Source: JAXGPP01 sp964436865 (GTDB taxonomy: Bacteria > Planctomycetota > Planctomycetia > Pirellulales > Thermoguttaceae). From it: a DNA stretch of 64,000 bases. Each line of letters begins with the position of its first letter. The stretch's first letter is position 1. The notes under the pieces were generated by a model, which saw only the letters and a program-made list of their open reading frames with translations, was not told where the DNA came from and did not search any database. The translations under genes were made by a program, and so were the position numbers. Below, piece after piece: positions 1 to 8,856 of this stretch. The stretch spans positions 1 to 64,000 of the forward strand of contig CAYTFK010000006.1 in assembly GCA_964436865.1 (NCBI GenBank), given 5' to 3'.

Positions 1-220
1 GGGTTGCTGCACTCGCGGCAGCCGGTAATCTGGGCCAATCCGGGGAGCATTTCCGGCCGCAGCGACGATGACGGAGGGAGTTGGCATTCCACCAAAGCAG
101 CGGTTTGACAAAAGGTAGGCGGTCTCTGAAACCGAGTACCGCTCCTTTCCCGCCAGTTTCTTACCCCCCGCCCGCCCCACCAAAGCCCGGTTGCGGAACT
201 GTGGGGGCCTGTTACCGCCG
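1..220. other. Non-coding stretch before the export cluster
   Basis: I see no convincing gene here. A GC-rich imperfect hairpin lies at about 119-142 (eight base pairs with one bulged base) and is followed by a short pyrimidine-rich run. It could be a weak terminator for a gene ending before the window, but the U tract is poor. The rest carries no signal I can name. Confidence 0.4.
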
Positions 221-249
221 TTGACAGTCAGCCCAATGGGGGGTATGAT
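221..249 (+). promoter_or_regulatory. Near-consensus sigma70-type promoter of the wzm-wzt cluster
   Basis: The -35 hexamer TTGACA (221-226) matches consensus exactly. A 17-base spacer separates it from TATGAT (244-249), one mismatch from the -10 consensus. Transcription would start near 256, about 60 bases before the wzm start at 319. It is the best-formed promoter I found, and it sits before a row of tightly packed genes running to 9.8 kb, which fits one long operon. Confidence 0.7.
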
Positions 250-318
250 CGGATGTAAGTCGCGTCGATCGTCATTCCTCGTCGCCAGATCGTCTTGTCG
301 CCGTTCTCAGTCGCGAGC

Positions 319-1188
319 ATGTCGCACAGTCCGAGTCCCGATGAACTTCCGCTCACGGTCGTGGAAGCCGACCGCGGCTGGCAAGGAAGCGGACTGGGCG
401 AATTGTGGCGCTACCGGGAGCTGCTTTATTTTTTTGCCTGGCGCGATGTCAAAGTGCGTTATAAGCAGACCGAGTTGGGGGCCGCCTGGGCGATCCTCCA
501 GCCGCTTCTGACGACGCTGGTGTTCGTCGTGCTCTTTCAGGTGATTCTCTCCGAAGGCAAGGAACCGACCATTCCGGGACTGCCGTACGTCCTGGCGACG
601 CTTGCGGGCATGCTCCCATGGCAACTGTTCGCCGAGTCGCTGTCGCGGTCGAGCGAAAGCCTGATGGAAGCACAGAACCTGATCACGAAGGTGTATTTCC
701 CGCGAGTGCTCCTGCCCACGTCGGCCGTGATCGGCTCGCTGGTCGATTTTGTCATTGGACTGGGAGTGCTAGCCGCGATCATGATGTTCTACGGCCGCGT
801 TCCTTCGTGGACGCTGATCACGCTGCCGGCCTTTGTGTTTCTGGCGGCGCTGGCCTCCCTGGCGGCCGGACTGTGGCTATCGAGCCTGAGCGCGATCTAT
901 CGCGATTTCCGCTACGTGCAGCCGTTTCTGATTCGGTTGGGGATGTTCCTGAGCCCGGTCATCTATCCCACGCTCCAGATTGAAGGCAAGCTGCCCGATT
1001 GGGCATTGGTGCTGTACGGGCTCAACCCGATGGTCGCGGCGATCGAGGGCTTTCGCTGGGCGCTGTTTGGCACGCCGCTACCCGGCCCGCTGGTGATGCT
1101 GCCGTCGATCGGCGCGACGGCGGCGCTGCTGGTCGGGGGACTCTACTTCTTCCAGCGGATGGAAACCACCGTGGTCGACGTGATCTAG
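319..1188 (+). CDS. wzm: ABC-2 type polysaccharide export permease (Wzm-like)
   Basis: Integral membrane subunit of an ABC-2 exporter that moves a lipid-linked or capsular polysaccharide across the cytoplasmic membrane. The 289-residue protein has the family layout: a soluble N-terminus with the FAWRDVKVRYKQ-type amphipathic segment (about residues 50-65), then roughly six membrane segments, with the family's RDFRYVQPF and LSPVIYP stretches in the second half. I chose ATG 319 over an in-frame TTG at 295 because the extra residues are not family-like. The ATPase partner starts 18 bases downstream. The sugar chain cannot be told from sequence, but the following methyltransferases and glycosyltransferases suit an O-antigen-like glycan whose end is modified before export. 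Confidence 0.9.
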   Translation: MSHSPSPDELPLTVVEADRGWQGSGLGELWRYRELLYFFAWRDVKVRYKQTELGAAWAILQPLLTTLVFVVLFQVILSEGKEPTIPGLPYVLATLAGMLPWQLFAESLSRSSESLMEAQNLITKVYFPRVLLPTSAVIGSLVDFVIGLGVLAAIMMFYGRVPSWTLITLPAFVFLAALASLAAGLWLSSLSAIYRDFRYVQPFLIRLGMFLSPVIYPTLQIEGKLPDWALVLYGLNPMVAAIEGFRWALFGTPLPGPLVMLPSIGATAALLVGGLYFFQRMETTVVDVI

Positions 1189-1206
1189 GAGACTCGGCAG
1201 CCAGAT

Positions 1207-2505
1207 ATGTCGTCGGATGTCGTCATACGCACCGAGCATCTTGGCAAGCGCTACCGCCTGGGAGAGCGTGCGGCTTACAGCACGCTTCGCGAGAGCCTGC
1301 GACGGTGGGTCAGCGAGCCCGTTCGACGCTGGATGTCACGCGATGCGCGGGCGGTTCGGCCGGGAGAAAGCCATGTCTGGGCACTCCGCGACCTGGACAT
1401 GGAGGTCGCGCGTGGCGAGGCCGTGGGCATCATTGGCCGCAACGGCGCCGGCAAGAGCACGCTGTTGAAGCTGCTTACGCGGATTACACGGCCGACGGCG
1501 GGACGATTCACGCTCCTCGGGCGGGTCGGAAGCCTGTTGGAGGTCGGGGCGGGGTTCCATCCTGAATTGACCGGGCGCGAAAACGTTTTTCTCAATGGGG
1601 CAATCCTGGGGATGACGCGGCGTGAGATCCTGGCGAAGTTCGACAGTATTGCCCAGTTTTCCGGCGTCGAGGAATTTCTGGATACACCCGTCAAGCGCTA
1701 TTCGAGCGGGATGCGGGTGCGGCTGGCGTTTGCGGTGGCCGCCCACCTGGAACCCGATCTGCTCATCATCGATGAAGTCCTGGCGGTCGGCGATGCCGAC
1801 TTCCAGAAGAAATGCCTGGGCAAGATGGATGAAGTCACAAGGGGCGGGCGAACGGTGCTGTTCGTAAGCCACAATACGGCGGCGGTGTCGCAACTGTGCC
1901 GCAAGGGACTCGTGCTGTCCCACGGCCGCAACGTATTCTGGGGCGAGGCCGACGACGCCATCCGCTACTACCTCACCTCCGGCGCGGCGGGGAGCGAGGC
2001 CCGAGTGGATCTGCGAGATGCCCCGCGGTGGCCAGGCGCGAAAGCGAAGATCTTGACCTGGGCCTGCACAGAGCGGGAGGACGGCATCGAATCGAGCGAG
2101 TTCAACACCGGCCAAACCATGGTCGTTCGCATCGGATACGAGGTCGAGCGAAGCCTTAAGGCGTACTGCCAGATCAACGTGACCGATCTGCTGGGCGAGC
2201 GTCTGCTGACGATCCGCAGTTGTCATGCCGGGAGGACGCTCGACTTGCCGGCCGGAGCCGGTTCGATCGTCTGCCGCCTGGACGACATCCGGCTGCTCTC
2301 GGGCGAATACACGTTGTCGCTTGAATTTGGCAGCCAGGAAGGGTTTGCCAACTGGTTAGACTATGTCCCCGACGCGCTTCGGGTGCGCATTCAACTTGGG
2401 AGCTATCTCGGCGGCGCGGAGCCTGTACGCGCCCAAGCCAGATTTGCCCAGCGGTCGCAATGGGAGTGGAGACAGGGTTCGGGAGGGCTCCCCGATGAGC
2501 GTTAG
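1207..2505 (+). CDS. wzt: ABC transporter ATPase for polysaccharide export (Wzt-like, with C-terminal glycan-binding domain)
   Basis: ATPase subunit paired with the upstream permease. Residues 1-240 form the nucleotide-binding domain: Walker A GRNGAGKST at 77-85, signature YSSGM at 165-169, Walker B LLIIDE at 185-190 and the switch His in VSHN near 222. The roughly 190 residues after it are far longer than a bare ATPase and fit the Wzt C-terminal beta-sandwich domain, which in characterised O-antigen exporters binds the modified non-reducing end of the glycan and so couples chain termination to export. With several methyltransferases downstream, a methyl-capped export signal is a reasonable inference. 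The last 11 bases overlap the next gene, so the two are probably translationally coupled. Confidence 0.92.
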   Translation: MSSDVVIRTEHLGKRYRLGERAAYSTLRESLRRWVSEPVRRWMSRDARAVRPGESHVWALRDLDMEVARGEAVGIIGRNGAGKSTLLKLLTRITRPTAGRFTLLGRVGSLLEVGAGFHPELTGRENVFLNGAILGMTRREILAKFDSIAQFSGVEEFLDTPVKRYSSGMRVRLAFAVAAHLEPDLLIIDEVLAVGDADFQKKCLGKMDEVTRGGRTVLFVSHNTAAVSQLCRKGLVLSHGRNVFWGEADDAIRYYLTSGAAGSEARVDLRDAPRWPGAKAKILTWACTEREDGIESSEFNTGQTMVVRIGYEVERSLKAYCQINVTDLLGERLLTIRSCHAGRTLDLPAGAGSIVCRLDDIRLLSGEYTLSLEFGSQEGFANWLDYVPDALRVRIQLGSYLGGAEPVRAQARFAQRSQWEWRQGSGGLPDER

Positions 2506-3541
2506 CCATGTCTGCGGGGCCGTGCCCGAAGCATGGGACGCGGCGGTTCATGCGTCCGGCGACACCTGGCTCTTCCATATCTCGCGATGGCTCGAGATCA
2601 CCGCCGATGTGTTCTCGCTTACGAACCACTACTTCAGCATTGAGGAAGCGGGACGAATCGTGGCGGGAATGCCGCTTCAGGTGACTCGGGGGGGAAGGCG
2701 GCCGACAGCCTGGCCGCGCGGCTATTCGATTTACATGGGAAGCGGCGGGCCTTTCACGACGCACGATCTTTCGGGGGATCGTCGCGCCGAAGCACTGGAG
2801 GCGGTCTCTCGGGCGGTGATCGACTGGGCTCGCCGCGCGCGGATCGGCCGTCTGGATTGCTTCCTGCCGCCGTTGGCTCCCAACAACATGAACAGCACCG
2901 ACGGCGACAATCCGTTGGCCAGGCTCGGCTGGAGCGACTGCTCGACGCAAACGGTAATCAAGGACCTTTCCGGCGCGGACGGGCAGCTTGCCTCGCTTCG
3001 ACCGGATTCGCGGCGACGCATCCGGCGGGCGGAAGAGCGCGGTTATACAGTGGCTCGCGAGCCCTGGCCCGAGATGCTCGATGCGTATTACGAGACGCAT
3101 GTCGAGACCTACCGCCGCACCGGCGCGACTCCGCACCCGAAGTGTTATTTTGAGGGCATTGCCCGGGACATGGCCGCCCTGGGCGGCGCGGTACTCTGGG
3201 TGTGCCGGACAGCAGCGGGCGAACCGGTTGCGTTTCATAATTCGGCTCGATTCGGCAATGGTTCGGTGTACTGGACGGGCTGTTCGCGAACTGAACACGC
3301 CGAAGCGGGCGTGAACTACCTCCTCTTCTGGCATGCGATTGCCGGCGCCAGAGAGGACGGATGCCGCTATTACGAGGTGGGCGAAGTGTTTCCGGACACC
3401 GCTGACAAGAAGCTGCGGGGGCTGACGAACTTCAAGACGAAGTTTGGCGGGACTCGATATCCGATTTTTCGGGGCGAGTGTGCTTTCTCGCCGCGCGGGA
3501 TGTGGTTGCCCTGGCTGCTTCGAGCGGGGCGCTGGAACTGA
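2495..3541 (+). CDS. FemAB/GNAT-like acyltransferase (BioF2-type acetyltransferase domain)
   Basis: The 348-residue protein resembles the FemAB-related acetyltransferases common in exopolysaccharide and lipid-linked glycan clusters. Seen features: RRRIRRAEERGY near the middle, GEPVAFHN and a late YYEVGEVF segment followed by the KLRGLTNFKTKFG stretch, all usual in the CelD/BioF2 branch. A role in acylating an amino sugar or an envelope precursor follows from the family; the substrate is unknown. ATG 2495 was chosen because a GGGAGGG box lies eight bases upstream and it overlaps wzt by 11 bases; a longer in-frame start inside wzt is less likely. The next gene begins 22 bases after its stop. 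Confidence 0.75.
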   Translation: MSVSHVCGAVPEAWDAAVHASGDTWLFHISRWLEITADVFSLTNHYFSIEEAGRIVAGMPLQVTRGGRRPTAWPRGYSIYMGSGGPFTTHDLSGDRRAEALEAVSRAVIDWARRARIGRLDCFLPPLAPNNMNSTDGDNPLARLGWSDCSTQTVIKDLSGADGQLASLRPDSRRRIRRAEERGYTVAREPWPEMLDAYYETHVETYRRTGATPHPKCYFEGIARDMAALGGAVLWVCRTAAGEPVAFHNSARFGNGSVYWTGCSRTEHAEAGVNYLLFWHAIAGAREDGCRYYEVGEVFPDTADKKLRGLTNFKTKFGGTRYPIFRGECAFSPRGMWLPWLLRAGRWN

Positions 3542-3563
3542 GCCAACAGAGGCGACGAAACTG

Positions 3564-4364
3564 ATGGCCAGCGACTCGCATGTGCCGGACTGCCGCGAGC
3601 TTGACGATCGGCAACGACGCCGCTACCGGTCGAGTTACGCGCCGGCGCAATTCAGCTTGTCGCGGAATGCGCCCGCATCGTACATGGCCCGGCAGGCGAT
3701 GGTGAAAGTCGAGGAGATTCGCCGGAATTATCGCGGAGGGACCGCGCTTGATCTGTGCTGCGGCGCCGGCGACTACGCCTTTGCCCTGGCCGATTCGCTG
3801 GAACGGATCGTGGGCATCGATTTCAGCCCCGAGATGGCCGCTTCGGCTCGGCGCCGCGCGGCGGAGGAGGGACGCAGGACGCTCCATTTCTGTGTCGCTA
3901 ACGCTCGGCAACTCCCGCTGGCCGAAGCCAGCGTCTCGCTGGTCTATTCGCTGGCCGCCTTGTACAGCATCCCGGCAGTCGAAAGAGTGCTGGCCGAGGT
4001 AGCCCGGGTGCTCCGGCCGGGCGGATCGGCAGTGCTCGAACTAGGCGCGCTGTACTCGCTGAATACGCTGGTGTGTCGGGCGACTCCTGAGGTCGCCGAG
4101 GCATTTCACCTGCCCGTCGCCCGCATGCGCCGGATGCTCACTGAAGCGGGGCTCAGCATCGAACGCGATCGCTCATTTCAGATCCTGCCGCTTTGGGGTT
4201 CGCGGCCGCTCTGGATGAAACCCCTGCTTCTTCCGTTCTGGCGGACACTACTGAAACCGGTGATCGCCGGCCGCATGCTTGACGAATGGCTGAGCACTTT
4301 GCCGGGGCTGCGGCGACTCGCCTTCCGCCATATGATGATCTGCAGGAAGGCCGACTTGGCATGA
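3564..4364 (+). CDS. Class I SAM-dependent methyltransferase
   Basis: A 266-residue methyltransferase of the Methyltransf_11/25 type. The SAM-binding motif I is ALDLCCGAGDYAFALA, followed by the acidic strand end IVGIDFS and by the post-motif LPLAEASVSLVYSLAALYSI and VLRPGGSAVLEL. It probably methylates a sugar or a glycan precursor, given its place between an acyltransferase and a glycosyltransferase; that is inference. The start ATG 3564 has AGAGG about ten bases upstream. Its stop overlaps the next start in an ATGA arrangement (4361-4364), a sign of coupled translation. Confidence 0.8.
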   Translation: MASDSHVPDCRELDDRQRRRYRSSYAPAQFSLSRNAPASYMARQAMVKVEEIRRNYRGGTALDLCCGAGDYAFALADSLERIVGIDFSPEMAASARRRAAEEGRRTLHFCVANARQLPLAEASVSLVYSLAALYSIPAVERVLAEVARVLRPGGSAVLELGALYSLNTLVCRATPEVAEAFHLPVARMRRMLTEAGLSIERDRSFQILPLWGSRPLWMKPLLLPFWRTLLKPVIAGRMLDEWLSTLPGLRRLAFRHMMICRKADLA

Positions 4365-4852
4365 ACATGAGCCCGACCTATCGCCAGGCATTGCGGCGCG
4401 CCGCGCGACCGGTACGCTGGACCGAAGCGTGGGTCAAGGCAGCGTTACTCGCCTGGCAGACGCGCCGCAGCGTGCCGCGGTTGGCGGCGTACACACAGCA
4501 GGTTTGCCGCGGCCGACCGCAGGGCGAGCGGCAACGGACCGTGCTGGCGATCGTCGGCGGCTATCCACTTCTGGCCTATGTCCGCTTGGGCTACAATAAC
4601 CTCGGACCTTACTACAACCCGAACTTGTTTTTCCAAGAAGTCCATTATTTCCAATACGCGCCGACGTGCCGCCATACGATCGACCTTGGATACCCGATGT
4701 TCATTCACTACTTCCGGGACGCGGCCGACGTGGCCAGGATCTGCCGACAACACGGAGCGGACGTGATCCGGGCGTACGATCCGAGAAACGGCGTCGTGGC
4801 CATTGAGGCAGCCAGGCAATTGGGCCTGCCTGTGCTGGTGAGCGTTCACTGA
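4361..4852 (+). CDS. Family 4 glycosyltransferase, N-terminal part (gene split by a frameshift)
   Basis: This 163-residue product looks like the donor-independent N-terminal Rossmann domain of a GT4 enzyme: an early TVLAIVGGYPLLAYVRLG strand-loop, then AADVARICRQHGADVIRAYDPRNG and a closing GLPVLVSVH strand, which is just where the first half of a GT4 protein continues into its linker. It stops there at TGA 4850-4852. The next reading frame begins on the same bases (TGATG) and carries the missing C-terminal domain. One net base lost or gained around 4845-4862 would rejoin the halves. Either the gene is frameshifted (natural or assembly error) or it is a two-subunit enzyme; I favour a frameshift. 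Confidence 0.6.
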   Translation: MNMSPTYRQALRRAARPVRWTEAWVKAALLAWQTRRSVPRLAAYTQQVCRGRPQGERQRTVLAIVGGYPLLAYVRLGYNNLGPYYNPNLFFQEVHYFQYAPTCRHTIDLGYPMFIHYFRDAADVARICRQHGADVIRAYDPRNGVVAIEAARQLGLPVLVSVH

Positions 4853-5643
4853 TGATGACTCGTGAGAAGCTGTTTCAGAAGCTGATCGAGGTGGTGGGTA
4901 TTCGTCCCGAACTGGCCGAAGCCGACTTCATCCTCAGCATGTCCGAAGTCCTCAAAGACGTCTGTGTAGAAGTCGGAGTGCCGGCGGACAGGATCGTTGT
5001 GCTCGGCAACCGCGTTTCCACCAGCCACTTCTTTCCTCAACCGCAGGTCGACTGCGATCCGGGCACGATCCGCCTGCTCTTCATCGGGCGCCTGGAGCCG
5101 CAGAAGAACCTCGACGGCATCGCGCGCGCCCTGGTGATGCTCGAGGATGAGGGATGGATGGTGAGACTGGACATCTGCGGCGGAAGGGGCGTCAATCCGT
5201 ATCTTCGCCAGGCCCTCGCCGTGCTGCAGCCAAGCGACTGGCGATACTGGGGACCTGTCGCCAACGACGATCTGCCTGCCCGCTATGCCGCCGCCGACAT
5301 GTACGTCGGCCCTTCCCACTTCGAGGGTTTTCAGATTCCGCTGATTGAATCGCTGGCCTGTGGCCGGCCCTGCGTCGCCAGCGATCAGCCGCCAGCCAAT
5401 GAGATCATCGATCGCGAGGTGGGCGAGCTTGTCGATCCGGATGATGCGGCGTCGATTGCAGCCGGCATTCGCCGGCTCAAGGAACGGCTCAACGACGCGG
5501 CGGAGCGGTCGGCAATCCGCGACGCCTGCCGCCGCCGGGCCGAAGATCGCTGGAGCTACGAGGCTGTGTCGCAGCGAGAAGTGGAGATTTATTGCAGAGC
5601 GATCGATCGGGCGAAGGCGTTCGTCGGAGGAACCGGGCAATGA
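4852..5643 (+). CDS. Family 4 glycosyltransferase, C-terminal catalytic part (gene split by a frameshift)
   Basis: The 263 residues hold the nucleotide-sugar-binding half of a GT4 (GT-B fold) enzyme. They show ADFILSMSEVLKDVCVEVGVP and VLGNRVSTSHF, the domain entry IRLLFIGRLEPQKNLDGI, and the conserved donor-site block GPSHFEGFQIPLIESLACGRPCVASD with its E-x7-E pair. Without the N-terminal acceptor domain encoded just upstream in another frame it should not work alone. Translation could restart at the TGATG overlap, so a coupled two-part enzyme is not excluded. Its job is presumably adding a sugar to the glycan exported by Wzm/Wzt. Confidence 0.75.
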   Translation: MMTREKLFQKLIEVVGIRPELAEADFILSMSEVLKDVCVEVGVPADRIVVLGNRVSTSHFFPQPQVDCDPGTIRLLFIGRLEPQKNLDGIARALVMLEDEGWMVRLDICGGRGVNPYLRQALAVLQPSDWRYWGPVANDDLPARYAAADMYVGPSHFEGFQIPLIESLACGRPCVASDQPPANEIIDREVGELVDPDDAASIAAGIRRLKERLNDAAERSAIRDACRRRAEDRWSYEAVSQREVEIYCRAIDRAKAFVGGTGQ

Positions 5644-5706
5644 GCGCCAGCCAGACGTCGGGTCGGAAATGGAGCAATGATCGACGGGAGACCAGGCGGA
5701 GTCGCA

Positions 5707-6495
5707 ATGGCCGGTGAAGAGCTGACGCCTGCGCCGCTGGAACCGTCCGGCGCCCCGGCCGACTGGGTAGCCAGCCAGGTGGCGGGCGACAATCCCTGGT
5801 ATGTCGGCAGCCATTTTGCCTGGGCCGAACAGCCCTCGATCCGGCGCATTTACGCGAAGCGGTACGAGTTCCTCTGCGAGTCGATCGCGGCGGCCAGGCA
5901 GCGGTACGGCACGCCGCTGCGCGCGCTGGACGTCGGCTGCGGCGATGGCTATTGGCTATGGCGCCTTGGCTCGCTGTCGGGAGTTCAGTGGACCGGGATC
6001 GACTACAATCCGCTGCGGATCGAACGCGCAAAGCAGGTTGCCCCGGGGGCCGAACTTCACTGCGGTCAGCTCTCCGATGTGCAGCCGGCGGAAGGCTTTC
6101 AGTTCGTGCTGCTCAACCAAGTGATCGAGCATGTGGCAGATGACGCGGCGCTACTGCGCCAGATCGCCGGGTTACTGCACGCGCAGGGAACGCTGGTCCT
6201 CGGCACGCCGAACGAAGGGAGCCTGATGCAGCGGATCGGAGCCAGGCTTCGCCGCGGAGGACAGGAGACGGATCACGTGCATTTCTACACCGAACCGGTG
6301 ATCCGCCGACGGATCGAGGCAGCCGGCCTGGTGATCGAACGGGTGCTTCGTGAGGTGTTCTACGTCGGATTTGATCCTCTCTATTACTGGCTCACAGCGA
6401 GTGATTGGGGGTTTCGGACGCTCGAACTTCTCACACGCGTCTTTCCAAGCCAAGCGAGCGACTACTACTTCGAATGCCGAAAGGGGGACGGCTGA
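5707..6495 (+). CDS. Class I SAM-dependent methyltransferase
   Basis: A methyltransferase of about 262 residues. Motif I is ALDVGCGDGYWLWRLG, with GIDYNPLRIERAKQ after it, then QFVLLNQVIEHVADD and GTLVLGTPNEGS, a layout close to Methyltransf_23 (UbiG-like) enzymes that are frequent in glycan clusters. I prefer ATG 5707, which has GGAG six bases upstream, over ATG 5677 with poor spacing; the protein would gain ten residues from the earlier start. The gene follows the split glycosyltransferase by about 60 bases. The substrate is unknown; methylation of a sugar or of a chain end is the likely class of reaction. Confidence 0.78.
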   Translation: MAGEELTPAPLEPSGAPADWVASQVAGDNPWYVGSHFAWAEQPSIRRIYAKRYEFLCESIAAARQRYGTPLRALDVGCGDGYWLWRLGSLSGVQWTGIDYNPLRIERAKQVAPGAELHCGQLSDVQPAEGFQFVLLNQVIEHVADDAALLRQIAGLLHAQGTLVLGTPNEGSLMQRIGARLRRGGQETDHVHFYTEPVIRRRIEAAGLVIERVLREVFYVGFDPLYYWLTASDWGFRTLELLTRVFPSQASDYYFECRKGDG

Positions 6496-6576
6496 AGCCG
6501 TGGCTGATTCCCGCCTATTCGCCTGTCATCCATCGCGATCCGTGTACGACGGGTGCGCCCGGTCGAGGAGCGGCCT

Positions 6577-8856
6577 GTGAACGCCAGCGCTCTGGTCAGC
6601 CGACTCGCTCGCGGCATCAGCCGTCGGCTCACGATGGCCGCCAGCCGACTCAACCGCCAGCCGCTTTCTCCGCCGCCGAACCGGGCGCTGCAGTGGATTG
6701 TCGACAATCACTTGCCCTCAGGGGGCATCCGAGTTCAGTCGGGCGACCGGAACGCCTACCCCGAGGTCACCGGTTACCTCGTGCCAACGCTCATCGAGTA
6801 CGGGCACTCTGAACTGGCGGCCGAGTTGGTCCGCTGGTTGATCTGTGTCCAGCGGGAGGACGGGAGCTTCACTGACCCGGCCCAGGGCGAGAAATACGTC
6901 TTCGACACCGGCCAGGCCCTGCGGGGTCTGCTCGCCGGCCGATCGCTGGTTCCGCAGGCGGAAGAGGCGGCCCGCCGCGCGGCGGAGTATCTGCGCGAAG
7001 CGATGATCGATGGCGGGAGGGGCGGTTTTCCCGTTCGCTATGCGGGCAGCGGATGTCCGGAGAGCGTGCACCTCTATGTGCTGCCGCCGCTCATGGAGGC
7101 GGCTGGCGCGCTCCATCTTCCCGGCTACCGTGCGGCAGCGGAACGGTGCCTCAATTATTACGTGCGGCATTCCGATTTTTTGCGCGTCGATGACCTGACT
7201 CACTTTCTCGCCTATGAAATCGAAGCCCTTATATCGCTGGGTCGCTGTGTGCTGGCCGAGCCGGTTCTCAATGAGCTCGAGAAGCAGCAACGGCCCGATG
7301 GTTCGGTGCGCGGGGCGGGAGGAGTCCGCTGGGTGTGCGTCCCTGGTCTCGCCCAATTGGCCTTGTGCTGGTACCGCCTTGGCCGTTGGGAACCGGCCGA
7401 CCGCGCGATGGAATGGCTTGACCGGCACCAGACTTCGCCGGGCGGTTTCCGCGGCAGCATCGGCTGGCGGGCAAGCTACAAACCGCGCGTCGAAGTAAGC
7501 TGGGCCAACAAGTTCTATCTCGACGCGCACCGCCTCCGCGTTCGCGAGTTCTTCGGCCGCAATGCGGCAGACGTTCCCGGTGAGGTGCCGTTGCATGACG
7601 GCGGCCTCCAGGCAGTCCTGGCCCACGTCGGCGAAGCCGACCGCGTGCTGGAGGTCGGGTGCGGCAAGGGGCGGTATCTCCGCGCGATCAAGGCGGCACG
7701 CCCGAAGGCAAGGTGCACGGGTATCGACCCTTCACCCGTCCTCGCAGCCCATTTGCCCACCGAATTTTCCAAAATGCCGGGCACGCTGGAGTCGATCCCA
7801 CTGCCTGACGACAGTCATGACGTCGTGTTTTCAGTCGAAGCGATCGAGCACACGGCTAATCCCGATGGCGCGGTGGCCGAGATGATCCGCGTCGCCCGTC
7901 CCGGCGGCTGGGTAATCATCGTCGACAAGCACCGTGCGCGCTGGGGGGAACGGGACTGCCCGCCCTGGGAGCACTGGCCGGGCAAGGAGCACCTCTGCGA
8001 TTTGCTGCGATGCGGCTGCGACGAGGTGCGCGCGGTACCGGTGGGAAGCGAGGGGGGGCCCTCGACCGGATTGATGATCGCCTGGCAAGGACGGAAACGG
8101 TCCCGGCTTACGGGCCAGCAGTGGAACGCGGCGATGGTTCCCGCCGAGATCGAGAGCCAAATCATCGACTCGGTCCGATACAATCGCCTCTATGTCTGGA
8201 CCCGTGCGGTGATCCTTCAAACGCGGCCGGGCCACCGGGTGCTCGAAATCGGCAGCGGCACTGGCGAAATCTCGCTGCAGATGGCGCAGGCCGGCCGACG
8301 GGTGACGTGCCTGGACCTGAGCCGCCAGAGCCTCGCTTTTGTCCGTCGCTGTGCCCAGAAGCTTAAACTTTCGATCGCCACTGTCTGCGCCGATGCCACG
8401 GCTGCTTTGCCGTTTGCCGACGGCGAGTTCGACGTCGTCTGGAGTTCCGGCCTTCTGGAGCATTTCGATGCCGGCCAGCGCCAAGCGATGCTCCGCCAAT
8501 GGGCGAGGGTTTGCCGCGGCAAGGTTGTGAACCTGGTGCCAAACGCCTCCGCGTTCGCCTATCGGCTTGGCAAGCGATTGCGCGAATGCCGCGGCACCTG
8601 GCCCTATGGGCTGGAGATGCCGATCGCTTCGCTTCGGGATGACTGCGAGGCAGCGGGGCTCAGAGTGCTCGAGGAACAGACGCTCGCTCCCGAGCATGCG
8701 ATCACGTTTCTCCACGAACACGCCCGCTCCGTAGAGCGAAAGCTCGCCCGCCTGCTTCGCGACGTGCCGCCGGCCGAGGTTGCCACGTGGAACCAGGGGT
8801 ATCTGCTACTGACGGTCGCCGAACCCGTTTGCCGGAGCCCGCGCGGCGATGCCTGA
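6577..8856 (+). CDS. Fusion of an alpha/alpha toroid (prenyltransferase/cyclase-like) domain with two methyltransferase domains
   Basis: The 759-residue protein has three parts. Residues about 20-330 are repeats like those of prenyltransferase/squalene-cyclase toroids, with recurring segments such as LICVQREDGSF, LNELEKQQRPDGSV and WLDRHQTSPGGF. A first SAM-methyltransferase domain begins near residue 355 (VLEVGCGKGRY) and has the post-motif FSVEAIEHTANPDGAV. A second begins near 555 (VLEIGSGTGEISLQMA) with VWSSGLLEHFDAG. No DXDD cyclase acid motif was seen, so the toroid is probably not a terpene cyclase and may recognise a polymer or lipid. GTG 6577, six bases after GAGGAG, is preferred over GTG 6553. 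It overlaps the next gene by eight bases. Confidence 0.8.
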   Translation: MNASALVSRLARGISRRLTMAASRLNRQPLSPPPNRALQWIVDNHLPSGGIRVQSGDRNAYPEVTGYLVPTLIEYGHSELAAELVRWLICVQREDGSFTDPAQGEKYVFDTGQALRGLLAGRSLVPQAEEAARRAAEYLREAMIDGGRGGFPVRYAGSGCPESVHLYVLPPLMEAAGALHLPGYRAAAERCLNYYVRHSDFLRVDDLTHFLAYEIEALISLGRCVLAEPVLNELEKQQRPDGSVRGAGGVRWVCVPGLAQLALCWYRLGRWEPADRAMEWLDRHQTSPGGFRGSIGWRASYKPRVEVSWANKFYLDAHRLRVREFFGRNAADVPGEVPLHDGGLQAVLAHVGEADRVLEVGCGKGRYLRAIKAARPKARCTGIDPSPVLAAHLPTEFSKMPGTLESIPLPDDSHDVVFSVEAIEHTANPDGAVAEMIRVARPGGWVIIVDKHRARWGERDCPPWEHWPGKEHLCDLLRCGCDEVRAVPVGSEGGPSTGLMIAWQGRKRSRLTGQQWNAAMVPAEIESQIIDSVRYNRLYVWTRAVILQTRPGHRVLEIGSGTGEISLQMAQAGRRVTCLDLSRQSLAFVRRCAQKLKLSIATVCADATAALPFADGEFDVVWSSGLLEHFDAGQRQAMLRQWARVCRGKVVNLVPNASAFAYRLGKRLRECRGTWPYGLEMPIASLRDDCEAAGLRVLEEQTLAPEHAITFLHEHARSVERKLARLLRDVPPAEVATWNQGYLLLTVAEPVCRSPRGDA

